From Emergomyces orientalis (Eukaryota > Ascomycota > Eurotiomycetes > Onygenales > Ajellomycetaceae): DNA of 64,000 nt. A program made the translations under genes and the position numbers. This document shows positions 10,392 through 23,083 of this stretch, piece after piece. Below the pieces are notes generated by a model that had not been told where the DNA came from, ran no database searches, and worked only from the letters and a program-made list of their open reading frames with translations. The DNA lies in assembly GCA_002110485.1 (NCBI GenBank), contig MOWL01000004.1:682001-746000 (forward strand). Reading direction: 5' to 3'. The first letter of the stretch is position 1; every line of letters starts with the position of its first letter.

Positions 10392-13300
10392 TTACAGTTT
10401 GGGGTCAATCTCCTCAAATTCGCTCAAGTCCACGATTGGAGACGGCCCGGCACTAACTGCAAGACGTGCCTTGTACTCTGGCACATTGGTGATGTAGGTG
10501 GGCTGCCCATATGTGGCAACAACATTACCGTTCGTAGTGCCATTGACCGACCCGTTAACTTCCGGGGAAGTAGGGGCGGTCTCAGCAGCAGTACCCGGTA
10601 ACGGCGATGGTGACACCATGATCCCGAACCCTTGTAGCATCTCATCGAGCACATTGGCAGTCGGTTCGACGATGCTGGCTACTTTCTCGCTATCCAACTT
10701 TACTTCCGTCTCCAAAAACCCCCTGATCGTCGACACGATCGCGTCCTTGTTCTTCGCAACGTCACTCGTCATCATATTGACATCAGCAAATGACGCTTTG
10801 AATTTCTCGCTGTCGAACTCGATCGACGACGAGGAGAGGATGCTGGATAGCTGCTCGATCAGGTTCGTCTTGCGCTCGTCGGAACCGGAGTCGGCATCAA
10901 CACCCTTGCGCTGCGCGTCTGATTGTGCGTTCATGTGCACAGAGAGTTTCGCGCGCGTCGGTGATTGCGGGTCGATATACTGTCGGTAAAACTCGACGAT
11001 ATCTCCCTTCGTCAACGCCGCCACCGAATTCGCGTCCTTCTCATGCTGCGTAAAGTCAAAGTACTCAGACCCGATATGCGACCAGTACCGGCCAGTTTCG
11101 GAATTCAGGTTCTTCAGCTTCTCTAGACGCTTGTTTATCAAACTGCGTTTGTGGCCCTCGAATTCCTCCTCAGTCATAGTATCCAATGTCCCTGCGAAGC
11201 GGGCTAGGAACGCCTCAATGCGAGACTCTAGGTACTGGTTTGTTCGTTCGCTTTGGATAATAACTCGATATCCCAGGGTGGTGGCGCCGTACCGGACACC
11301 GCTCCATACGACATAGCCGAGCTGCTCTTGTGTTCGGAGCTGGTCGAATGCTGGTTCGTTGGTGAGCTGGCCAAATAAGAGTGACTTGGCACGTAGCTGA
11401 GGGTCCATCAGGTTGCCTACAAAAAGGTAATATTCGATGCAGTGGTTGACGTTCGCAGGGTCCTTGAGGGTCTTTTCGTAGATGTAATTGCTGCCTGGGG
11501 GTATGATTATATTGCGTCGCACGTTCCATTGGGATTGGGGCAATGGGCGGGAAGGGAATGCTGATTCGATCATCTTTGCCATTTTTAGCACGTCTTCCTT
11601 GTATAGGTTACCGTGACCCAGAAGTTCAATGTGGGTTTGGCGAAGGAGTTGCGGGAAGAAAGCGGCTACGTCTTCGGGTTCGATGTGTTCTAGCTCAGCG
11701 GCAAATTGCTCGCCAATCCAAGCCTTCTCCGCCGTCAGGTATCTTGTCACACTCCCAACCTGGTAATAGGGTTGTTGATACTCGGCATTCGCGAAACCAT
11801 CAGCCATTCGCTCTTTGACAATCTTGAAGCGATCTGGCTTGACTTTAAAGTCCCTCATGCTATGTAGAACCTTCTCCAAAAGGACTGCCATCTTATCATT
11901 GTATCCGGACACAGACACTTCGAGGCCGAAAACACTGGCGGATAGGTTATAATCAAGCCCGCCTAGCTCAGCATCATACGAGTACTCTTGTAGATCATCC
12001 TGGATTAACCCGCACGCTATTTTTGTAAGAACATTGTTGCCCGGTGTAGCATATGCCAGAGGGTTTCGAAGGGTAATTTCAACAGTTGCCTTTGGGACGT
12101 AGAAAGTGTCGTCCTTCTTGAACCACGCCCTGACACGGTCGTCGTTCCGGATAAGAGTGGGCCGCTTGGCAGGCTCCGCAACCTCTTTCTTTTCAACCTC
12201 GAGGCGCGTCGGGACAAATTCATTCCTGTGTGGCATATGAAGTTCTGGCATCGGCTTATAAGAGGGAGTTTCCAATATACGTCCGATTTCAGAGAGCAGG
12301 TCACTAGGGATCTTCTCGACTTTGTATTCAGTCCCGTACCATTTTTCCTTCGAGTCCCAGTTCCCGGGGTACGTCTGCGAAACCAGCTCGATATTGAAAT
12401 TATCGACCCGGAGGCAGTCTAGTCCACGTCGGATGGCTTGTTCATCAAATTTCCGAATCAGACGTGGGCCGCTGAGGAGCCATTCTCGAGGATAGGGTTT
12501 CTGCATGACACTGCTGATGCTGCTTGTGAAACGACTTGCGGGCGATTTCTGTTTGAATTTGAAGTCGACCTCTGCTAAGTTCTTCATCTCTTCGAAAATC
12601 CATTCTTCGGGCGTTCGTGATTTTATCAAAGAGATATATTGGAAGATGGTTTTGATAACTTCCTGGTAGTTGTTGAGACCGTCTTCAGTAAGGCGGACGG
12701 ATATCGTGAAGAACGCAGAGCCTGGGCAAATGGCCATGGCACCAGCAGAAAGGCTGAATGCCCAGCCCTTCGCCTTGATATGGGCAAGAATGCTTCCGGG
12801 CCCTTCATGGCCTATCAAATGGCTAATATACCGGGACGGTTTAGATTCATGCAGATTCTCTTCATCTTGGTAAGGGAAGAAAATGTCCAAAGATCGGCTG
12901 TCCATGACTGGTTTGGCGAAACAGATCTTCTGCAGGTCCGCTTGCGTATATGGTTGCACATCATCCCATCTATTTTGCGGCAGGTCCTTATTCTTGACAT
13001 CGGCAAACAGCTCTGCGACCCAACCCTCTAGCTCATCCAAAGACTCCCGCCCAAGGACAACGAGTTTCATACGGTTTGCCGAGTAATTTGTTTCGTAGAA
13101 TCGGATGAATTCATCCCGAACATTTACGCCACGTGACTGGGGGCCATCTCTCAATGTTTGAAGATTTCCAGTCGAAAAATGGTGGTAGGGGTGTTTGGGA
13201 TTTGACAGCGATTTATTGAGTTGTAAGAGTCTCCAGGCATCATTCTGGAGATTCTTTTTATTCTCCGAATCTACGGCCCTGAGCTCACGGTCCAGAGTAG

Positions 13301-14283
13301 ATTCTAGGAACAGGGGTGCAATGAAGAACTGAGCAAACCGGTCAAGAGCGCCATAAAGTGGAGGGACCAAGTCGCTGGTCGAGGATGCTGCGCTGTCGGC
13401 AGCAGCAGTAGTGGTAGGTAGAGCCAGTCTTGAATAGCCATCTGTCAATGGCTCCACCTCTGCGGGGATTGAAGGGGTGGCTGGGGTTGTGGACACTGCG
13501 CTTTTGGAAGTAGAGGTAGCTGTAACGGCTACTTCGAAGTAGTAATTCGTTTCTGTTGCAGCTGTATATGCGTTTGAATGTCCAGAATGTGCTGCAAGGT
13601 ACTGATTATAGGCATTTTCTTTTGGGTACTACATGGGGAAAATCATTAGCTCCATTTTCTTTCTTTGGTCATATAATCCAAAGCCGGGGCGAGGGCAGAA
13701 TAGACGGGGTTACCTTTTCAGTTCCCATAAAAAGAGAGTGTTCTACGGCATGAGCAATTCCTGGGAGGTCATCATCGTCAGAAAAATTGCCAACGTTGAC
13801 GTTAACCGAAGCGCTCGCCTTATCCGTATCAGGATCGTGGACTAGCAACGCCTCTAGCTTATTTGGCAGACGTATAACACGATACGAGCGATCGTCGACG
13901 GAGGGCTTTTCGAGGGCCTCAGCAAGGCGTTCAACGGTTGCCATAGTGTGTTGGGGCTGTCGATGCAGAGGGTGAATTTGGTGCTGCTGCTGCTGCTGCT
14001 GCTGCTGCGAAAAAGAAGGCGAAGAATTGGTGGAGAGAGGGCGTCGTCTGGCAGCAAGGCAGGAGGCAGAAGCGGGGAAATTATTAGAAATAAGACGACG
14101 GGAGGCAATGGGGGGGATCGTATTCAAAGAGAGAAGCCTGGGATATAGGATACGGTATGGGATACGGTGTGGTAGTAGAGAAAGGCTTGTGGCCCGCAAG
14201 GAAATGCTGCTGCTCCTGCTGCTGGTGCTGGTGAGTACCGTGTTGGTGTTGATGGTCAAACGAACCAAGGAACTTGAAGACAT
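10392..14283 (-). CDS. STE23: Insulysin-type M16 metalloprotease (Ste23 / insulin-degrading enzyme homologue)
   Basis: Two exons, 14283-13714 and 13628-10392. From the conserved Met of MATVERLAEALEKP (13944) the protein is 1155 aa; from the upstream in-frame ATG at 14283 it is 1268 aa. Counted from MATVERL, the inverted zinc motif HAVEH is at residues 65-69, and the third ligand lies in RAVDSENKKN, at about Glu199. The body has the four M16 half-domains, including LGHEGPGS and RTQEQLGYVVWSG. Family members degrade small peptides inside a closed chamber; yeast Ste23 also cuts pro-a-factor. The 113-residue N-terminal extension contains Arg, Ser and Thr but no Asp, Glu or Lys, and looks like a mitochondrial presequence. 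A Ser/Thr/Ala-rich insertion of about 50 residues sits between NYYFEVA and PPLYGALDRFAQFF. The C-terminus ends PKL, at best a weak peroxisomal signal. The intron (13629-13713) follows MGTEK. Confidence 0.93.
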
Positions 14284-16286
14284 GCGACGAACCGCGGGAA
14301 CAAGACAAGAGAAGACAAGTGGCCGAGCAAGATGACACAAGCACAACCAAGTTCTATAGCAGGGGAAAGAAAAAAAAGAGCACACTGAGAGAGCCCAGAC
14401 GGGGAGAAGCGAGTGTCAATGCGGGATGAGGTGGAGACGAAGAGGTTTGACCTGGGGATTGAAGGGATTGAGGGATTGAGGCGAAGGTGATGGATGTAAG
14501 GATGATTTGGAACCAATACCTCAGTTACAAGGCCCAATACCCGCCCTGGTACAAATATTACCAGGCTAAACCTATTGCGGATAGCCGCAGGGATTTCTGC
14601 CAGCCAGCATTATTCCTTCTACGGAAGGCGGTGTGAGCTCGGTAAGTCCCTGATGAGTCAGCAAACACGCAAGAAGCCGAACTCTCGAGACAATTTGCCT
14701 GAATTTATATCAGGGAAATGCTGATAATGTTGATAAATGCCTATATAGATAGGTTTAAAAGGATGCATGTCATGTCATCCTGGGAGAGGCACTCTAGCTT
14801 ATGCCGACATACCTACTGTGCACTACTTATCATATCCCGGGGCTCGACTCAAGCAAACATTAGGTAACTAGCCACCATCCATTGCCGGCTTTCCCCCCGC
14901 ATAACTACCCGGCCTACTTAAGTTATGTTGCTCCAACCGTTGCAGGTGCAACAGAACAGCTCACGGTATATATACCCCGGGCCATTCGTCCGTTTTATAG
15001 ATAGACCTTCGTACACCAAATGCCGTTGACGGAAAACTCTGTCCTACAAATGTACAGTACCAACCTCCTGTTCGTTCGGGCGAGCAATTGGGCTTCGAAT
15101 TCCTTCTTTCATGTGGCTATCCGCTCTTGTCACTTTGCAACTTATGACATAGAATTCTATTCCTCTGTGTCAATCAATGTCAGACTGGGTTATTTTTCAA
15201 ATAAAATATTAATTAATTGGTGTTAAAGAAGTGCAAGCATTCCCATCCTCCGGTCCCATCCTGATAGAATGCAGGGGGGTCAAATAATACTTTCTCCATG
15301 CTTTGACAGGTTGAATATTTGTCTTCCCTCTAGATCAGAGCACAGCTTTCCGGATGACATGGACACAAATGTATATATAATCATTTATATATTTCTATGT
15401 ACACATTATTTTGTATAAGGTTGTTGTTGCTGATATTCATTTTATTCAGTGAGTAGCTCAGGATTATTTTTCCTAGAAACTCATTTCATTTTCTTTTCTT
15501 GGAATATAGAATAAGTTACAAGAGGGAATCACTTCATTATAATTAGCCCCTACATTCACAGACAACTTTGCAAGCCTACAAATCTAATGATGGAAATGAA
15601 ATACAAAATTTCTGGCTTTGCGACAGATGCATTAGTTTACTGTATATCAAACTAATCAAGCATAATATCTGAAGAAGTTTTGGAAAAAAAACAGAGTACA
15701 TATTGAGAGCATTACTAGATTGCTTTAATATTAGTAGATTTAACATGATTTCAATATAGCTCAAGGATTGCCCAACCAACCACACAACAAAATACTCATG
15801 AACAGTTGTAACCGAGCGAGTTTTACATACAAAATCAGTAGCAGTGAATTAAGAATAAAAAGGATATTTAAAATAGAAACATATTAAAAGACTACAGACA
15901 ATAGAACGAGGATGGCAAATATTTGATTGAGAGTGAACAAGCCAGCAACGGATGGTTTGGCAGCTGAATAATCACCCAATTGAAACAAGAAACCGCCAGA
16001 GTTTGGGGATTTCTCCATCGTCGACAACCACTAACAACGCATATATGTATTCATTCATTCATTCAACGCCATAAAGTAGCCACAGCAACGCGGCTTATCA
16101 AAAAAAAAAATTGAAAACGGGGCTCTTGGTTATGAACGCCGCCCCTCAACTCCATCCTGTCTTCCTCATTTTCTTTTCTTAAGAAACAAACGCGTTCTCC
16201 ATTCTCTTTATGTGGGTTTGAAAGGTTCATGGTTTTATCCGAGTATTTTCCCTAACCACATATATCAACACTCAAGACTACTCAGC
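14284..16286. other. 2 kb divergent region between insulysin and DBR1
   Basis: No gene recognised. The left part (14284-14550) holds the insulysin leader. The middle is AT-rich, with a run of TA-rich sequence at 15360-15420 and stops in all frames. Near 14938-14951 is a short inverted repeat, GTTGCA-GG-TGCAAC. A tetranucleotide ATTC repeat lies near 16049-16066, and an A10 tract at about 16100. Promoters of both flanking genes must lie here. Confidence 0.45.
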
Positions 16287-18913
16287 ATGCAGAACATTCT
16301 CGGTTCTCCTTCCCGAAGTCTGAGGGTGGCTCTTGAGGGTTGCGTAAGTTTTTATTTCCGACATTGGCTAAAGAGATATTGATATATTTTAGCATGTTAC
16401 CAGAACACAAGGCTAACAGTACCTAGGGACATGGGAAACTGAATGATATATACTCATCAGTTAACAAGGCGGCGGAGAACAAGGGTTGGGATGGTGTTGA
16501 CCTCCTCATCATTGGTGGCGACTTTCAGGTGAGCCCTTCTTTGTCCCTTCTTCGGACTCGCTTATATGCTTGCTTCCTTAAAATCTCATCCATCACTCTC
16601 CGCTAGGCAGTGCGCAACTCGTATGACTTGAGCTGCATGTCAGTTCCGCAGAAATACAAACAAATTGGAGATTTTCATGAGTATTACAGTGGTGCCCGTG
16701 TCGCTCCATATCTGACCATTTTTGTCGGCGGAAACCACGAAGCTGGTAACCATCTCTTTGAGCTCTACTATGGCGGTTGGGTCGCCCCTAACATTTACTA
16801 CCTTGGCGCGGCCAATGTCATCCGCTGTGGACCGCTTAGAATCGCCGGTATCTCCGGAATCTGGAAAGGGTATGACTATCGGAAACCTCATTTCGAAAGG
16901 CTCCCGTACAACCGTTCCGATATCCAGAGCATCTACCATGTCAGGGAACTCGATGTGCGCAAGCTGCTTCAAATTCGAACCCAGGTTGACCTTGGTTTAA
17001 GCCATGACTGGCCTCAGGGTATCGAATGGCATGGTGACTTCCAAAAACTATTTCAAAAGAAGCCACTGTTTGAACCGGACGCCAATTCAGGGAGATTAGG
17101 CAGTGTTGCTGCGAGATACGTTTTGGACCGCCTTCGCCCCCCCTTCTGGTTTTCTGCACACCTCCATTGCAAATACACAGCAAGTTTAACACATGGCGAT
17201 TATAAGCCAGCGGCGTTGAGGGATAGATTTGATCCTAACCAGCAACCCAACCAGCAACCCAACCAACCACCATTGAGGGATGACTCTGCCTGTTCACCAT
17301 CTATTACTGTCAATGAGCAACCTGAGGCGTCGGGGTCTCCTAATGAAGGTATAACGTCTGCTCCTGACACCCACATTGTGCCCGATGCACCACATATATC
17401 ATCCAACGAAGCATCGACTACAGTCACAGACACAGTAATGAGTGAGAAGATAATAATATCCTCAGCCCCCAGTGGTGAAACCGAAGCCGTAAGGCAATCG
17501 GCAGAAGGGGTCGAAAATATTGCACAGCAACAGCAACCTACTCAACGTGCGGACCATGATCGTGAGCAGTTATCAGCTTGGCAGAACTTTCACTCAGTTG
17601 CAACTAAGAACGATGCTGAAGAAAACGCGCGCCTCATGGAAGAGGCGGCAGAGTATGAGAAACAGGTTGAGGCTGGCTTGATCAGTAAACCGGAGGTAAA
17701 CTACCAGCTAACGTGGAAAAGGGTTGGGATTAAGGGCGATGGCCTACAACGCGAAATAGAGGACGTTGCAAAAATCGGGTTTGACCAGCAGGAAGGTGGG
17801 GCGTCAACTACTGGGAAAATTACAGAACAAGAGGGAGGAGGAGACGGAGGAGGCGGCGGGGACAATGGAGAGGTTAAGAATACTGATGAGATCGATATCA
17901 GTCTCGATAGCTCGTCTGAAACTTCGGAGAATCCTGAGCAAAAGGATATCGCGAACGCTATGGCTAAAAATACGGATGAAATGGAAATCGACACAGTTAG
18001 TTCAGCAGAGAAAGCGGAAGCAGAACATATCCCCCCAACTACGGCCGCAGGGAATGCAACTGCAGCTGCCCAGTTGGACGAGATACCTGCGGACATTCGT
18101 GATCAGCTACCGGCGAGTTTCAGAAAACCAGAATCGGTGCCGATGCCAGCTCCTACTCCGGATCAGGTCCCGATTTTCGAGCCTACTTTACCAGAAGCCA
18201 TCACAAATACGGAAACCAAATTCATGGCCCTAGATAAATGCGACAGGCACAGGCAATTTATCGAACTAGTTGAATACCCCGCCATATCATCTCCCGAAGA
18301 AGGAGAAGCTGGAGAAGAGAGCCGCCCATACCAATTGAAATATGACAAGGAATGGCTCGCCATCACTCGAGTCTTCGCCGACGACCTCGCCCTTGGCGAC
18401 CCAAACACCTCAGTCCCTCCAAACAAAGGAGATGCCCGTTACAAGCCTGAAATCCTCGCCGCTGCAGAATGGGTAGAAGAAAACATCGTTAAACCAGGCA
18501 AAATGACAATCCCGCATAACTTCTCCATCACTGCCCCCGTTTACGACCCTGCCGTGCCCATCACTACAAATGAGATGCCGCCAGAATACACGAATCCGCA
18601 AACTGCCCGGTTTTGCGAACTTGTGGGGATTGAGAATAAGTTTCATGCTAGTGATGAGGAACGGTATGCTCGCGCTGATGCAGGGCCGCGTCCAGAAGTT
18701 TTTCAGCCGCGGTATGGACAACGGCCCCGGGGACAGCAGGACAATTCTTTTGGGAGGGGGAGGGGTTTCCGGAGGGATGGTGGCCGCTGGCAAGGTGGCC
18801 GTGGTGGACGAGGAGGCGGAGGCGGAGGCGGAGGCGGAGGCAGAAGCAGAGGAGGACGTGGAGGACGTGGAGGCCGTGGTGGCCGTGGTGGATATTATGG
18901 GCCCCCGATATAG
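16287..18913 (+). CDS. DBR1: RNA lariat debranching enzyme (DBR1) with C-terminal RGG tail
   Basis: Three phase-0 exons, 16287-16343, 16427-16528 and 16607-18913, give 821 aa. The metallophosphoesterase core is complete: RVALEGCGHGKLNDIYSSV, LLIIGGDFQAVRN, FVGGNHEAGN, GVSG-type GISGIWKGYD, LSHDWP and FSAHLHCKY. These supply the metal-binding Cys/His, Asp, Asn-His and His residues of the family. The enzyme opens 2'-5' branches in excised intron lariats in the nucleus. After about residue 250 there is a long Ser/Thr/Glu-rich, probably disordered segment. A conserved C-terminal domain follows (PPEYTNPQTARFCELVGIEN). The last 55 residues are a Gly/Arg RGG tract ending YYGPPI. The protein is well beyond the roughly 400-550 aa of yeast and animal DBR1; most of the excess is the linker and the tail. 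Confidence 0.95.
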
Positions 18914-19488
18914 TAATAGTGCTGCCCGGACAGGACCTCTATGCTTTGTTTGCCAGGTTTTCAGGTTTTGTATTTCCATATTGTAATTTTTATTTATTTT
19001 TTGCTCTAGGAATGAATGACGTGGACCGCAGGGCAGGCGGGAGGGATATAAGGCGTTTTTACGGTACTTAACATGTATGACTAGACACGCAACAAAAAAC
19101 AAATTGATTGCTGGGTAGCATAAGCTATATAGTCGCTGGTCCGGATGGCCTGCTTACCTTGCATTGTCCCATGAAAGGAGATGCAATCTCAGTCACCCAC
19201 CAGGAACCTCTATTTTTCTCCATTGTTTTCCTCTACCCTGCATACATTTGATCACCACTAAAGAAAAGCCAGTTGGAGATGAACCATAACTCCAATGGGT
19301 TAGCTCTCGTCTTACGCTCAGGAGAGATAATATTATGGACATTGCAAAGATGATTATGTTTAACATACATGGCAACAAGAATGCACCTATGCAAAAAGAA
19401 AATCCTGCCCAAGTCAACAGAATAGACCTTTGTGATTACAAGGATTAGCCAAAAAATGCCGCGCGCACACTCACTTAATAACAGGCGC
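18914..19488. other. Convergent 3' region between DBR1 and Rtp1
   Basis: 575 bp with no supported coding frame. Both flanking genes end here, so it should hold two 3' untranslated regions. T-rich sequence is at 18980-19005. Confidence 0.45.
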
Positions 19489-22400
19489 TTATTCAATTTC
19501 CTCGATCCGTGGACCATCAATCGACGGCTGACCGGCACTAACACTAGCAATACGCGGATGAATATCCAACCCGGCCAAGCGATCCCCCAACTCGAATCTA
19601 GGTTGCTCCCCAATGCCCTCACGAGTTCTTACCCCCCACAATAGCGATTTTTCAAGCCACGCCTCTAAGCTCTCGATAAGAACCCGTATATGTCCACGGA
19701 TGATGGGGTCGGTCTCGTTGCTTTCCACGAATGTTAAGACGCGGAGTATATCTGGTATGTTCCCAATGGTTCCTTCGATTGAATATTTTGGTCGACCGTT
19801 ATTGAATTCTGCGGATGGATGAACATTATAATAGGAGAACCCGAAACCGAGGTTAATACCGTTTTCTTTCGCTGTGTCTAGCGCTTTGACGAGATCGAGA
19901 AGCAAGATGATAGCGGCTCGTCGTAGGATGGTACTCTCGGGGCCCTGTTCAAGGTTTAGAGTTGATAGTGCTAGATCAACAGACGAGGATGCGACGGACG
20001 GCCCAAGGCCTGCTATATTTGTCTGGATAGCTGATGCTAAAATGGACATAGCGGATGTCCGAACACGTAGATCGTCAGGATCTAGATCAGACACGGCACC
20101 AGCTGCCCATGCATCAATTATATTGGCGGAATAAGCGGTGCGTTCTGGATCTTCTGTTTCCGAGTCCATTGCTTCGTCAATCTGCTGCATTAAGTCGGCT
20201 GCTTCGGGATCTAGTACATCATTTTCAGTCCTGGTGGGTTGGGTCTTTGATTTCATCTTCGCCATTTGCTCCCTGGCCCTTTTCGCGGAGGGTTTCTTTC
20301 CACGTCTGCCAGCTACTGCAATCATGGTTTCGCCTAGTATTCTTGCCGTGTTCTCAACTAATGCATCTCCTAGCTCCTGGACGGTCCGCAACAACGCCTC
20401 ACCGATTCTCAATCGTTGGTCTAGGGTATATTGTTCGCTTCTATCTGCATAACGCTCTGCCAAGGTCTTAATCACTGTCCGTGGGTGTTTGGATGCAAGT
20501 ATTCCGATGATTCTAATGACATTCAGGTAAATAAACTCATCGTTCGAAGAAGATTCGGAATTGGAATCGGTTATTAGAGAAAGGAGCAGGGCGAGTGTTG
20601 CAGGTATATCAAGGATCGGGGACGATTCTGTGATCAGACGTGAGATAAGTGAAAGTCCTTCCGCCTGTATCGGAGGTAATGGGGATGAGAGATGTTCGAG
20701 AGCTTGGCGATGTGTTTCCAGGTCAGATATCCGTGAGGAACCTGACTCGGACTTCTGTTCGGGTGACAATGAAGAGGAGAGGGTGATTTCAAGTAGCATC
20801 GACGCGGTGGTTGCAGGTTGTATAAGAGGAGGTGGTAAAGTGGGCAGTAGCTTGTCCAGCTGTATTTTTATTCTGTGAATCACTGAAGACAATGTTTCTG
20901 ACAGTAAAAATTCCGGAGAAGTGATGATGGTCGAAAGAAGGCTGAGCGCAGCCGATAACGACTCGGATTGCTCTGGGTTGTCCTTCTCAGGAACCTCCTG
21001 GCCATTCTCAACAATATTACCCAATGACCGAAATGATGGATTTTTCAGTTCCCTACGGGTTTGCTTAGCCCGAAGAGTGATCTCGCTTTGTATCAACTGC
21101 TCGATGATACGCAGTATCTTGTCAGGATGCCGTGATAAACTATCTTTAAACTTATTGAGTAACTTCTCCGTGAATTTGGCACTGGCCAACTTTTGCAAAG
21201 TGTTTTGCAAATATTCACCAGCTTGTAGCAGTTCTGGTTCTTTCTTATCGTGTTGTTCTGAGGACCCAAGTAGCCATTTCTGGCTAACATGAAGAAAAAC
21301 ATCACCAGCAAGCTCCTCGGATTGAGGGTCCATGGCCAGCAGTTCTAAGATGCCATCGATGCGGTCATCCAAAATTTTCATGAGAAGCATTGTATTGAGT
21401 GCCTCCTGGGGCAGAGAGTCTGTGCGTTTCCTAATCGAAATGCCCCCTTCTTGGCCTGGACCAAACGTCCAGGTGCTTCGTCCGTCCCACAATATATGAT
21501 CCGACAGTCTCTCATATCTTGATACCCCAGTCGACACACTAAAGAAGGTCTGTAGGAGAGTGGAAACTTTGTCATGCCAGAATGATTTTCGATGCTCTTT
21601 GGCGTAGCATCCCAATGCCCACAGCGGTAGTAAGACAGGTTGAATTAGTCTTTTTAAAAGACTGGGATTTGGATGTAATAAAACTAAAGCGCTCAACCTT
21701 GTAAGGGATAGGAGCAACTTTGGTTCTTCTATGAGGATTACGCCCTCCAGGTCATTCAGTGAGCTTTCGGTTAACGCAGAGCCATCTAAGGAAAAACTTC
21801 TCAGCCAGGAAGCAACTTCATTTGTCATATTTCCGTTGAGTGAGTCGAGTATAGGTTTCACGAATATTTTATACCCAATAGCACCCGGTTCTCCATAAGA
21901 CCGTTTTCCGAGTATTCCACTACCAATCACGTAAGATGCTGTTTTCCGAAGATCTGGTTCACCCCCATCTAAAAGCGCTAGTAATTTTGGAGCAATATTA
22001 CAAAAATAGTCGTCTGCCGAAATCATTTGAGGAACGGAGGAAAGCAAACGAGACGTTTGCATGATAGCCTGCACAGTGATTGGAGGGCCGTTGGAGGACG
22101 AAATTTCCGTATTTTGCCCCAAAGACGGTGCAAACTGGGAGGCAATAAAAATAACGGTTTGAAACACCCCATCTTTGCGTAAAGGGATTTGCGATAGCTG
22201 AGCAGATATTTTGGTTTTGAACCATGACGCAGAACTTATTTGGATGAACGGGGAGAGAAGCGGTAGCAACGAGGTTGTAGGGGTTCTGGAGATATTTAAC
22301 CATTTAATATTTTCAAAATAAATAACATTTATGGGCATCTTACTCGTCAATTATTGTTTGAAATAGTTTCGTATATGTGTTGATTTTCTCCTGTGAAAGA

Positions 22401-23083
22401 GATTGCGAATGAAATCCGAGTTCCGCAGTGGCACACAATATGTCAGCTAAAATCCTTCCCAAAATTATTGGTTGAATGCCAGAACGTTTGTCGCAAACAA
22501 TCGGGCTTAAATTGTCTATTATAACGCGTAATAGTGCCTCATCATGTGGTTCGTCGCCGGAAGTCGCTTCTGGCTGCCTCGCAACAACACCGGTGGGGAG
22601 GACGGAGATCACCCGCTGCTGAAGTGGGATCCCAACTCCCTGAGATAATGCAGGGTATATCCCCTCAAGGGATAGAAGATCAAGTAAGCCATGGATGACC
22701 CGTCGCCGCTTGGTATCTTCAAGAACGGGGTCTTCTCTGCGATCATTTCCTAGAGAATGATCGATCCCGATATCCGGATTTGGATCAACAAGCGCGCTAT
22801 GGATTGCGACAAGGAGATCCAGTGCCCGCTGTATTACATGTATCCTAGCGCTGCCGTCTCCTTGGTCTTGAACCGAGAGATTTCGAGCCAGAATTTGGAC
22901 GAGAGAATCGCCACGAGATTTCTGTATCTCCTCTTTGAGAGAGTTAGCTGCGTATGGGTAAGTAGAAGTTAAGATTGCGTGCCTCTTTTAAAAACTGGAT
23001 TGAGAAATTCATAGGCATTATCAAACGCTTTTACGAGCTGTCCAGAACTGCCCATTGTCATAACCCGTGCAGTATGTCTTCAT
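19489..23083 (-). CDS. RTP1: RNA polymerase II assembly factor Rtp1 / Tango6-like HEAT-repeat protein
   Basis: The main exons are 22947-22344 and 22285-19489, joined in phase through DE/TPTTSLLPLL. The product is an all-helical protein with the Rtp1 C-terminal regions, for example ERYADRSEQYTLDQRLRIGE, DDLRVRTSAMSILASAI and a final EEIE. In yeast, Rtp1 binds RNA polymerase II subunits and nuclear pore proteins and is needed for nuclear import of the polymerase. There is no Met near the start of exon 22947-22344, so a further 5' exon is required. A phase-consistent exon is 23083-23035 (MKTYCTGYDNGQFWTA, weak donor GTAAAA), which gives 1149 aa. Another ATG at 23055 opens a more protein-like N-terminus (MGSSGQLVKAFDNAYEFLNP) but offers no donor in the required phase. 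The body is secure; the first exon is not. Confidence 0.8.

Noticed and set aside
14938..14951. Inverted repeat GTTGCA-GG-TGCAAC
   Set aside because: Six-base arms are expected by chance in a 64 kb window. It is not placed near a start codon or other signal.
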